This document shows, piece by piece, positions 1-6,452 of a stretch of 64,000 nucleotides of DNA. Every line of letters starts with the position of its first letter. Position 1 is the stretch's first letter. Source of the stretch: Cyclobacterium lianum (GTDB taxonomy: Bacteria > Bacteroidota > Bacteroidia > Cytophagales > Cyclobacteriaceae); assembly GCF_900143075.1 (NCBI RefSeq), contig NZ_FRCY01000007.1:186001-250000 (forward strand), given 5' to 3'. The notes beneath the pieces were generated by a model. It worked only from the letters and a program-made list of their open reading frames with translations, was not told the origin of the DNA and searched no databases. Made by a program: the position numbers and the translations under genes.

Positions 1-228
1 AATCTGGGGCAAATGGTGGCTGAAAATGCCCGGTATGAAAATTTCGATGCCTTTCAACAAAAAAAAGTATATACCTATACCCGGAAAAGAGGAGCTACCG
101 GCGGACTGCTGTATTTTGAAGAGGGCTACCTCCGTCCGGACTGGGTTTTGCTGGATATGATCAAAATCCTGCATCCGACGAAGGCAGCGGGGCATGAATT
201 TCAATATTTTAAAAGACTGAATGAATAA
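1..228 (+). CDS. ABC transporter substrate-binding protein, C-terminal end (partial)
   Basis: The reading frame is open from the first base of the window, so only the last ~75 residues are present. The segment GGLLYFEEGYLRPDWVLLD followed by MIKILHP is typical of the C-terminal lobe of periplasmic binding proteins for Fe-siderophore/haem/cobalamin importers (BtuF/FecB-like), which often end with a phrase of the type 'RPD..L.DL..ilhP'. The permease gene starts 8 bases before this stop codon and the ATPase follows, so the assignment rests on both sequence and context. The ligand cannot be told from this fragment. Confidence 0.75.
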   Translation, partial: NLGQMVAENARYENFDAFQQKKVYTYTRKRGATGGLLYFEEGYLRPDWVLLDMIKILHPTKAAGHEFQYFKRLNE

Positions 229-1249
229 ACCGAGGACATATAAGCTGCTATTCTGCTTGTTTTTGTGTCTGCTGCTATGGCTGATCAACCTGAGCCTGGG
301 GTCGGTAGCCATTCCCCTGAGGGCGCTAATAGAGCGGCTGGCGGGAATTCCCTTTGAGAGGGATAGTTGGGAGATTATTGTCATGGAATACCGGCTGCCC
401 AAATCCCTTACTGCCGTGCTGGTCGGTATCGCCCTTCCCATAAGCGGCCTACAGATGCAAACCTTCTTCAGAAACCCTTTGGCAGGACCGTATGTGCTGG
501 GAATCAGTTCGGGAGCGGGGCTGGGTGTAGCGCTGCTATCCATGGCCGGAACGGCATTTGGCTGGCATTGCCTGCAGGGATCGGGAAATCACTGGGCTGC
601 CATAGTAGCAGCAAGCCTGGGTGCCATCGCCGTGTTGGTACTGATGGGACTGGCCGCCTGGAAAGTCCGCGACAGCATGAGCCTGCTGATTGTTGGATTG
701 ATGTTTGGCAGCGCTGCTTCTTCGTTGATCACCTTGCTGGCATATTTCAGTGCTGCTGAAGAGTTAAAAATGTTTACCATCTGGTCGATGGGAAATCTTG
801 GAAATTCGGGCTGGAGTGAACTGGGGCTGCTTTCTGTTCTGCTTCTGCTGGGGCTGCTACCTGCACTGCTATCGGTAAAAGCTTTCAATGCCATGCTTTT
901 GGGCGAAAATTATGCGATAAGTATGGGGATCAATTTCGAACGCCTTCGTTGGTCTATGATCCTGAGCACAGGCTTGTTGACTGGAAGCATTACGGCTTTT
1001 TGCGGTCCGATTGCGTTTATTGGTATCGCTGTTCCCCATTTGGCCAGATTGCTGTTCAGGACAAATGACCATACCTTCCTTTTCCCGGCAGCCGCACTTT
1101 TGGGAGTACTTGTCCTGCTGGTTTGTGACAGCATTAGCCAGCTTCCCGGAATGGCCAGCAGCCTGCCCATCAATGCGGTGACCACAGCCTTTGGAGCCCC
1201 CCTGATTATCTGGCTGATCATGAGGAGAAATTTTAGTGAAGCGTTTTAA
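221..1249 (+). CDS. FecCD-family ABC transporter permease
   Basis: A 342-residue, very hydrophobic protein, the normal length for BtuC/FecCD/FhuB-type permeases, which form the inner-membrane channel of metal-chelate or cobalamin importers. After the N-terminal membrane segment comes the family hallmark GLQMQTFFRNPLAGPYVLG followed by ISSGAG, and near the end FCGPIAFIGIAVPHLAR, the conserved cytoplasmic loop that contacts the ATPase. The ATG overlaps the end of the binding-protein gene by 8 bases and the ATPase begins 3 bases after the stop, indicating one operon. Iron-siderophore, haem and vitamin B12 are all possible substrates; sequence alone does not decide. Confidence 0.92.
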   Translation: MNKPRTYKLLFCLFLCLLLWLINLSLGSVAIPLRALIERLAGIPFERDSWEIIVMEYRLPKSLTAVLVGIALPISGLQMQTFFRNPLAGPYVLGISSGAGLGVALLSMAGTAFGWHCLQGSGNHWAAIVAASLGAIAVLVLMGLAAWKVRDSMSLLIVGLMFGSAASSLITLLAYFSAAEELKMFTIWSMGNLGNSGWSELGLLSVLLLLGLLPALLSVKAFNAMLLGENYAISMGINFERLRWSMILSTGLLTGSITAFCGPIAFIGIAVPHLARLLFRTNDHTFLFPAAALLGVLVLLVCDSISQLPGMASSLPINAVTTAFGAPLIIWLIMRRNFSEAF

Positions 1250-1252
1250 TTC

Positions 1253-2263
1253 ATGAATGAAGCATCAAACATACAGCGAGTGGAAGCATCCTCCATCCAT
1301 GCCAGAGATCTGGACCTGGGCTACCGTGCTCCCCAAACCCTTATAGCCAAAGGCATCTCCTTTGATTTGTTTCCGGGCGAGCTTACCTGCCTTATGGGTC
1401 CAAATGGTGTAGGCAAGTCCACCTTGCTGAAAGCAATTTTACACCAAAACCCACCATTAAAAGGAAAGGTATTTCTGGATCAAGTGGATGTATCAGTCCT
1501 GAGTAATCGGCAACGCGCCAAAAAATTGGCGGTAGTACTCACGGAAAAAATTACATCAGGTGAGATGACTGTAAATGAGCTGGTGGCCTTGGGAAGGGTA
1601 CCCCATACCGGCTGGTCGGGACTGCTGAGCCCCAGGGATAAATTGATGGTAAAAAAGGTTCTGGACTTGACCCATATCAGCCACCTGGCCAATAAAAAAC
1701 TGGCCGCCCTGAGTGACGGGCAAAGGCAAACCGCATTGATTGCCCGAGCGCTGGCGCAGGACAGTAAGGTGCTGATCCTGGATGAACCTACGGCCCATCT
1801 CGATCTGACCAATCGATTTGAGATCATGCATTTGTTGCGTCACCTTGCTAAAAAATCCTCCAGGGCCATCCTTGTCGTCACCCACGATCTGGAAGTGGCC
1901 ATGGAAACAGCAGATAAGCTTTGGATTATGGAAGCCCGCAAGCCTCTGCTGGCAGGCTGTCCGGAAGACCTGATGATACAAGGACAAATACAGAGGCTTT
2001 TGCCGGGAGACAAGTGGCAGATAGATCCTCAATCGGGAAAAATCAGGCTTTTGGATCCGGCGAAACTTCCGAACATTGAAGGTCCCTCACACCTGAGCCA
2101 ATGGATCCGAAACGTTTTCAGAAAAAACCCCGAACTGTACCAACCAAAACAAATCCGGGTCCGGGACCAGCCGTTTGGCATATCGCTGTTTTTTCCAAAC
2201 CGGGAGGAGAAAGTAACCAGCATTGCTGAAATGATCCGATTTTTACGAACACAGCCGACATAA
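1253..2263 (+). CDS. ABC transporter ATP-binding protein with C-terminal extension
   Basis: The ATPase subunit of the importer (336 residues). Visible motifs: Walker A GPNGVGKST at residues 49-57, signature LSDGQ near 153 (canonical LSGGQ with one change), Walker B VLILDEPTAHLD near 172-183 and the H-loop VVTHD near 208. FecE/BtuD-type ATPases usually stop at about 255-270 residues. Here about 75-80 further residues follow (roughly 258-336, containing LSQWIRNVFRKNPEL and FGISLFFPN), for which no named domain was recognised. It lies 3 bases after the permease and presumably powers it. Confidence 0.9.
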   Translation: MNEASNIQRVEASSIHARDLDLGYRAPQTLIAKGISFDLFPGELTCLMGPNGVGKSTLLKAILHQNPPLKGKVFLDQVDVSVLSNRQRAKKLAVVLTEKITSGEMTVNELVALGRVPHTGWSGLLSPRDKLMVKKVLDLTHISHLANKKLAALSDGQRQTALIARALAQDSKVLILDEPTAHLDLTNRFEIMHLLRHLAKKSSRAILVVTHDLEVAMETADKLWIMEARKPLLAGCPEDLMIQGQIQRLLPGDKWQIDPQSGKIRLLDPAKLPNIEGPSHLSQWIRNVFRKNPELYQPKQIRVRDQPFGISLFFPNREEKVTSIAEMIRFLRTQPT

Positions 2264-2472
2264 AATCTCTGAAAAGCTTTACCGTAAAAAATTTTTTCAT
2301 TACTTTTATTATCAATTTTTAATTCTTTACAAAACTATGAAACCTATATTTAATTCTAGAGTTAACGGATTTTTGGTTTTTAGGCGAAGCTTAAAAACTG
2401 AATATTAGATAGGAATACAAGGTATTCTTTTCGTGAATATAATTTAATAATACCCCAAAAAACCCAGTTAAA

Positions 2473-3453
2473 ATGTCAAAGTTTCTGAAAATCATCCTCA
2501 TTTCGGTGTCCTTTATTGTGGTACTGCTTATAGGCGGCCTGATTTATGTATCTACAGCATTGCCTGATGTAGGACCGGCAGCGGAAAACTTCAAAGTAGA
2601 GATAAGTCCCGAAAAAATCGAAAGGGGCAAGTACCTGGCCAACCATGTGATGCTGTGCATTGACTGTCATTCGAAGAGAGATTTCAGCCTTTTCAGCGCC
2701 CCACCCATTCCCGGTACTGAAGCCGCCGGCGGAGAACGATTCGACCACAGCATGGGCTTCCCCGGTGTATTTGTATCTCCAAATATCACTCCTGCAGGCA
2801 TAGGCGATTACACCGATGGCGAGCTGTTCAGGCTCATCACCACCGGAGTCAAGAAAGACGGGAATCCCATTTTCCCTGTCATGCCCTACACCAGTTATGG
2901 AAAACTGGACACCGAAGACATTGAGGCCGTTATTGCCTACATCCGAAGTCTGGATCCTAATCCTACAGAAAACCAGGCATCCAAGGCTGACTTTCCGGTA
3001 AACCTGATCATGCGCACCATGCCTGTAGAAGCTTCTCTGACCAGCCGACCTCCCGCCAGCGATGCCGTTGCCTATGGAAAATACCTGACCACTGCATCTG
3101 CCTGTGCAGACTGCCACACAAATTTCGAAAACGGCTCCTATATTGGGGAACCCCTTGCAGGAGGAAGGTCGTTTTTGTTTCCTGATGGCAGTGTATTGAA
3201 TTCAGCCAACCTCACCCCCCATGAAACGGGATTAAAAAGCTGGTCAAAGGCTCAATTCATTGAGAGGTTTAAGATGTACGAAAATGCTGAAAATATCAGC
3301 AAGCTGAGGCCGGGAGAAATGCAAACCATCATGCCCTGGGCCATGTATGCAGGAATGAGCAGAGAAGACCTTGGCGCCATTTACGACTACCTGCGAAGCC
3401 TGGATCCGGTAGACAATGCGGTCACTAAATTTATCGCCAAAGAAAATTCATAA
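2473..3453 (+). CDS. membrane-anchored diheme cytochrome c
   Basis: A 326-residue protein with an uncleaved-looking N-terminal membrane anchor (residues ~5-28) followed by two cytochrome c domains. Each domain carries one c-type heme motif: CIDCH at residues 62-66 and CADCH near 211-215; MPY and MPW segments downstream are plausible axial-methionine sites. This architecture matches periplasmic diheme cytochromes that accept electrons from membrane or periplasmic dehydrogenases. No dehydrogenase partner is adjacent. The 3' end overlaps the convergent SDR gene by 6 bases. The partner and electron route are unknown. Confidence 0.88.
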   Translation: MSKFLKIILISVSFIVVLLIGGLIYVSTALPDVGPAAENFKVEISPEKIERGKYLANHVMLCIDCHSKRDFSLFSAPPIPGTEAAGGERFDHSMGFPGVFVSPNITPAGIGDYTDGELFRLITTGVKKDGNPIFPVMPYTSYGKLDTEDIEAVIAYIRSLDPNPTENQASKADFPVNLIMRTMPVEASLTSRPPASDAVAYGKYLTTASACADCHTNFENGSYIGEPLAGGRSFLFPDGSVLNSANLTPHETGLKSWSKAQFIERFKMYENAENISKLRPGEMQTIMPWAMYAGMSREDLGAIYDYLRSLDPVDNAVTKFIAKENS

Positions 3454-4233
3454 ACTGCTGCCGGCGCCACCATCTATGGGGATCGATGCTCCGTTGATAT
3501 AGGCAGCCTGAGGGGAGGCCAGAAAGGCAAGCAGGTAGCCGTATTCTTCAGGCTTTCCAAACCTGCCTGCGGGAATGGCTGCCTTTCTGGCCGCTATCAA
3601 TGCGTCCTGACTATCGCCGGTTTTCTGTACCTGGTTGTCAATTAGCTCCCGGATCCTCTCGGTGTCAAAAGCACCCGTGAGAATGGAGTTTACTGTAATG
3701 CCATGCGGAGCCATCGCAGCAGATAGTGACTTGGCCCAACTGACCACAGCCGATCGTATGCTATTGGATAGGACCAGATTGGGCATGGGCTCCTTTACCG
3801 ACACTGATGCGACATTTAAGATACGGCCGTATCCCCGCTCCTTCATACCATCCAACAACAGATGGGTAAGGTGATGGTAGGTCTTGAAAAGCAAATCAAA
3901 CGCTTCCTGATAGGCATTGAGCGACATTTGCTCCGCCGTACCAGCACGGGGCCCATTGGTATTGTTAATCAGGATATCTATCTTTTTCCCCTTAAAATAC
4001 CGGTTTGTCCGCTCTTTGAAATCGTTGAAATTCAAAAAATCAACTTCCAGATATTGGTGCGTTTGCCCCTTTGCTACCGAAAGTGAATTTTTTGCGGCTT
4101 TCAGTTTTTCCTCATTTCTGGCCATAAGCGTGACAGAAGCCCCACTTTCGGCAAGCTGCCGGGCTATGGCCAGTCCCAGTCCGCGGGTCGCTCCTCCCAC
4201 CACTGCCTGATATCCTGTAAGATCAATAATCAT
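3448..4233 (-). CDS. SDR-family protein lacking the YxxxK catalytic pair
   Basis: A 261-residue short-chain dehydrogenase/reductase fold: nucleotide-binding GGATRGLG at residues 13-20, NNTNG near 90, and C-terminal INGASIPIDGGAG. In the catalytic region the line reads PNLVLSNSIRSAVV, which places Ser156 where the catalytic Tyr normally sits and Arg160 where Lys sits; the Ser of the tetrad (VASVS) is retained. This resembles the FabG-like SDR subgroup noted for imperfect NAD-binding and catalytic motifs, so automatic '3-oxoacyl-ACP reductase' names should be distrusted. The substrate and even catalytic activity are uncertain. Confidence 0.85.
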   Translation of the reverse strand: MIIDLTGYQAVVGGATRGLGLAIARQLAESGASVTLMARNEEKLKAAKNSLSVAKGQTHQYLEVDFLNFNDFKERTNRYFKGKKIDILINNTNGPRAGTAEQMSLNAYQEAFDLLFKTYHHLTHLLLDGMKERGYGRILNVASVSVKEPMPNLVLSNSIRSAVVSWAKSLSAAMAPHGITVNSILTGAFDTERIRELIDNQVQKTGDSQDALIAARKAAIPAGRFGKPEEYGYLLAFLASPQAAYINGASIPIDGGAGSSL

Positions 4234-4452
4234 TTCTTGTATGGATTTGGTTGATTCAATTGCCGGATTTTCCCGACCGCCTGCACGGTAAGTTGCGTTT
4301 TTGAAAGTATATCCAAGCCATAAAGATTACATTTGTTTATCCGAAAAGTCTTTCCGGCCCGGATCCAACATCCCTCCCCTGCGATAATCTCTAAAATTAA
4401 AACAAAACGAAGATCCAGCCAAAAGCAGGATCAATAATCTGAAGAATTAATT

Positions 4453-4483
4453 AACAAAGCCTATAATTTTTATAGGCTTTGTT
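4453..4483. repeat. perfect 14-bp inverted repeat upstream of the marR-type gene
   Basis: AACAAAGCCTATAA at 4453-4466 is followed by a TTT spacer and its exact reverse complement at 4470-4483. It lies in the divergent region between the SDR and MarR genes, about 24 bases upstream of the MarR -7 box. It is not followed by a T-run in either direction, so it is not a normal intrinsic terminator; an operator or cruciform-forming site is more likely. The role is inferred. Confidence 0.6.
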
Positions 4484-4506
4484 GGAAGTTGTTGGAAAAT
4501 AATATT

Positions 4507-4514
4507 TATATTTG
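4507..4514 (+). promoter_or_regulatory. promoter -7 box for the MarR-type regulator
   Basis: TATATTTG matches the Bacteroidota -7 consensus TAnnTTTG, 18 bases before the ATG at 4532, with TTG triplets about 15-18 bases upstream as possible -33 elements. Assigned from consensus only. Confidence 0.5.
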
Positions 4515-4531
4515 TCCTACTAATAATTGGC

Positions 4532-4966
4532 ATGACATACGAGCAATTTAGCAGGTATTCCTTTCTGCTGGACAGGACCGCCAGGAAGGTCAAACAATAT
4601 GCCCAGCAAAAGTTTAAGGTAAAGGAATTTGACATCACGGTGGATCAGTGGCTGGTCATGAAAAATCTGGATGAGCGGGAGAAGCTCAGCCAGACGGAAC
4701 TGGCACACCTGGTTTTCAAGGACCATCCTACACTGACCAGAATAATAGATATTCTATGTAAAAAGAACTTTGTAGAACGCATTCAGCATCCGGAAGATAG
4801 AAGGAGCTACCAGCTACACCTGACTGCAGAAGGCAAGGAAAAGGTTGCCGCATTGAAACCACAGATTGCGTCGATAAGGCAAAAAGCCTGGGAGAATTTA
4901 AATGAAAAAGATTTTGATGAGTTTAAACGAATCCTTAATACCATATATTCCAACCTGGCAGAATAA
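4532..4966 (+). CDS. MarR-family transcriptional regulator
   Basis: A 144-residue winged-helix protein of normal MarR length. The helix-turn-helix region (about residues 50-85, LSQTELAHLVFKDHPTLTR) is followed by the wing with DRRSYQLHLTAEG, the conserved DxR signature of the family. MarR proteins are dimers that repress nearby genes until a ligand or oxidant is bound. It precedes the flavin reductase/ferredoxin pair by about 95 bases and has its own -7 box, so it is probably a separate unit regulating that pair through the dyad at 4985-5004. The inducer is unknown. Confidence 0.9.
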   Translation: MTYEQFSRYSFLLDRTARKVKQYAQQKFKVKEFDITVDQWLVMKNLDEREKLSQTELAHLVFKDHPTLTRIIDILCKKNFVERIQHPEDRRSYQLHLTAEGKEKVAALKPQIASIRQKAWENLNEKDFDEFKRILNTIYSNLAE

Positions 4967-4984
4967 AATGGCCAAATATTTAAA

Positions 4985-5004
4985 ATAGTTGTTATACTAA
5001 CTAT
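4985..5004. promoter_or_regulatory. candidate MarR operator overlapping the reductase promoter
   Basis: ATAGTT-gt-TATA-ct-AACTAT is an imperfect palindrome, symmetric at 16 of 20 positions, of the size and style bound by MarR dimers. Its right edge overlaps the -7 box at 5002-5009, so occupancy would block transcription of the reductase and ferredoxin. A TACTAATAAT half-site lies just before the MarR ATG (near 4518-4527), compatible with autoregulation. Confidence 0.5.
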
Positions 5005-5009
5005 ATTTG
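5002..5009 (+). promoter_or_regulatory. promoter -7 box for the reductase-ferredoxin pair
   Basis: TATATTTG matches TAnnTTTG exactly and lies 51 bases before the chosen ATG at 5061. It overlaps the palindrome at 4985-5004. Confidence 0.5.
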
Positions 5010-5060
5010 TACAAACAATCGAATCCCGGCGGGGTTCAACCATAAAAATTGATTAACACC

Positions 5061-6065
5061 ATGATTACTACTGACATTTGTATTATAGGAGCAGGCCCGG
5101 TGGGGTTGTTTGCCGTATTTGAAGCCGGTTTATTGAAGATGCGGTGCCATCTGATAGATGCCTTGCCGCAGGTAGGAGGTCAGCTTTCTGAAATTTATCC
5201 GCAGAAACCCATTTACGATATTCCTGGCTATCCGGAGGTGAAGGCTCAGGAGTTGGTAGACAATCTTATGGATCAAATCAAACCCTTCAGCCCCACTTTT
5301 TCTTTAGGTGAGCGGGTAGACCATCTCAGCAAGCAGGCAGACGGATCCTATGTTTTGACGACCAATGACAAAACCCAGATTCACGCACAGGTAGTAGTGA
5401 TCGCGGGAGGTCTGGGCTGTTTCGAACCCAGAAAACCTGTATTGGACAATCTGGAAAATTTTGAAGGCAAGGGAGTGGCCTACATGGTAAAAAATCCTGA
5501 GCAATTCCGGGATAAAAGGGTGATTTTGGCCGGTGGAGGTGATTCCGCTCTTGACTGGGCCATTTATCTTTCCGATATCGCACAAAGGGTGACGCTGGTG
5601 CACCGCAACGAAACTTTCAGGGGTGCGCCGGATTCCGCTTCGAAGGTATTTGATCTGGCCAACGAAGGAAAAATTGATTTGATCCTCTCAGCCAATCTTA
5701 AAGAATTGGGGGGCAATGGCCACCTGGCATCGGTACTTTTGGAAGACAAAGCCAAAGCCAAAATAAAAATAGACACGGATTTTCTGATCCCTCTATTTGG
5801 TCTCAGCCCTAAACTGGGACCGATTGCCGATTGGGGCCTTACTGTGGATCGAAATGCGATAGAAGTAGACACCCGCGACTATTCCACGGGAGTAGAAAGG
5901 ATTTATGCTATCGGAGACATCAACACCTATCCCGGAAAATTGAAACTGATTCTCTGTGGCTTTCACGAAGCGGCCATTATGATGCAATCCGCATTCAAAT
6001 ATGTTTATCCGGATAAAAAATTAAGCTTCAAATACACCACCGTAAACGGAGTCAACTCCTTTTAA
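5061..6065 (+). CDS. NAD(P)/FAD-dependent oxidoreductase, ferredoxin-NADP+ reductase type 2
   Basis: A 334-residue flavoprotein of the thioredoxin-reductase-like fold. FAD-binding GAGPVGL lies at residues 10-16, a second dinucleotide site GGGDSALDWA near 160, and the C-terminal FAD contact AIGD near 280. The redox CxxC of thioredoxin reductase is absent, which points to ferredoxin/flavodoxin-NADP+ reductase of the bacterial type 2 family. The ATG at 5061 is preferred over an in-frame TTG four codons earlier. The [2Fe-2S] ferredoxin gene starts 15 bases downstream and is the natural partner. It acts in the cytoplasm; the terminal acceptor is unknown. Confidence 0.88.
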   Translation: MITTDICIIGAGPVGLFAVFEAGLLKMRCHLIDALPQVGGQLSEIYPQKPIYDIPGYPEVKAQELVDNLMDQIKPFSPTFSLGERVDHLSKQADGSYVLTTNDKTQIHAQVVVIAGGLGCFEPRKPVLDNLENFEGKGVAYMVKNPEQFRDKRVILAGGGDSALDWAIYLSDIAQRVTLVHRNETFRGAPDSASKVFDLANEGKIDLILSANLKELGGNGHLASVLLEDKAKAKIKIDTDFLIPLFGLSPKLGPIADWGLTVDRNAIEVDTRDYSTGVERIYAIGDINTYPGKLKLILCGFHEAAIMMQSAFKYVYPDKKLSFKYTTVNGVNSF

Positions 6066-6080
6066 CATTATTTTTCACAA

Positions 6081-6401
6081 ATGGTAACATTTACTGTAGA
6101 AGACCTGGAAGGCAATCGTCAGGATATCGAGGCTCCGGATGATATGGGATTAAGCCTGATGGAAGTATTAAAGGCCTCCGAATATCCAGTTTTGGCTACC
6201 TGTGGGGGAATGGCGCTCTGTGCAACCTGCCACATAGAAGTTTTGGCCGGTAAAGACTCACTCGGGGAAGCTACCGACGTGGAGCTGGACCAATTGGAAG
6301 CCCTTCCTGAATTTTTCCCCACCAGCAGGCTGGCCTGCCAGATCAGGATCAGCGAAGAACTCGAGGGTGCCGTCATTAAACTGAGAGGCGAAGACAATTA
6401 A
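6081..6401 (+). CDS. adrenodoxin-type [2Fe-2S] ferredoxin
   Basis: A 106-residue ferredoxin with cluster ligands Cys41, Cys47, Cys50 and Cys86, i.e. the C-x5-C-x2-C...C spacing of adrenodoxin/putidaredoxin-type proteins, inside CGGMALCATC and RLACQI. It follows the flavoprotein reductase by 15 bases, so electrons probably flow NADPH to FAD to this cluster and on to an unidentified oxygenase, hydroxylase or Fe-S assembly reaction. The transcript ends at the hairpin beginning at 6420. Confidence 0.92.
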   Translation: MVTFTVEDLEGNRQDIEAPDDMGLSLMEVLKASEYPVLATCGGMALCATCHIEVLAGKDSLGEATDVELDQLEALPEFFPTSRLACQIRISEELEGAVIKLRGEDN

Positions 6402-6419
6402 ACATTTCTCAGAGAAAAC

Positions 6420-6452
6420 AGAGGGAGCTTGCAGAGGCTCCCTCTATTTTTT
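6420..6452. terminator. bidirectional intrinsic terminator between the ferredoxin and hybrid kinase genes
   Basis: AGAGGGAGC (6420-6428) pairs with GCTCCCTCT (6437-6445) across an 8-base loop and is followed by a T-run. It serves the plus-strand ferredoxin gene and overlaps the stop codon (6444-6446) of the convergent minus-strand kinase. Confidence 0.85.

Noticed and set aside
2338-2409. 23-codon ATG frame upstream of the diheme cytochrome
   Set aside because: No recognisable product, no promoter box nearby and AT-rich surroundings; chance frame is more likely.
2476-3117. 213-codon frame antisense to the cytochrome c gene
   Set aside because: Shadow of a gene with clear heme motifs; no domain in the antisense product.
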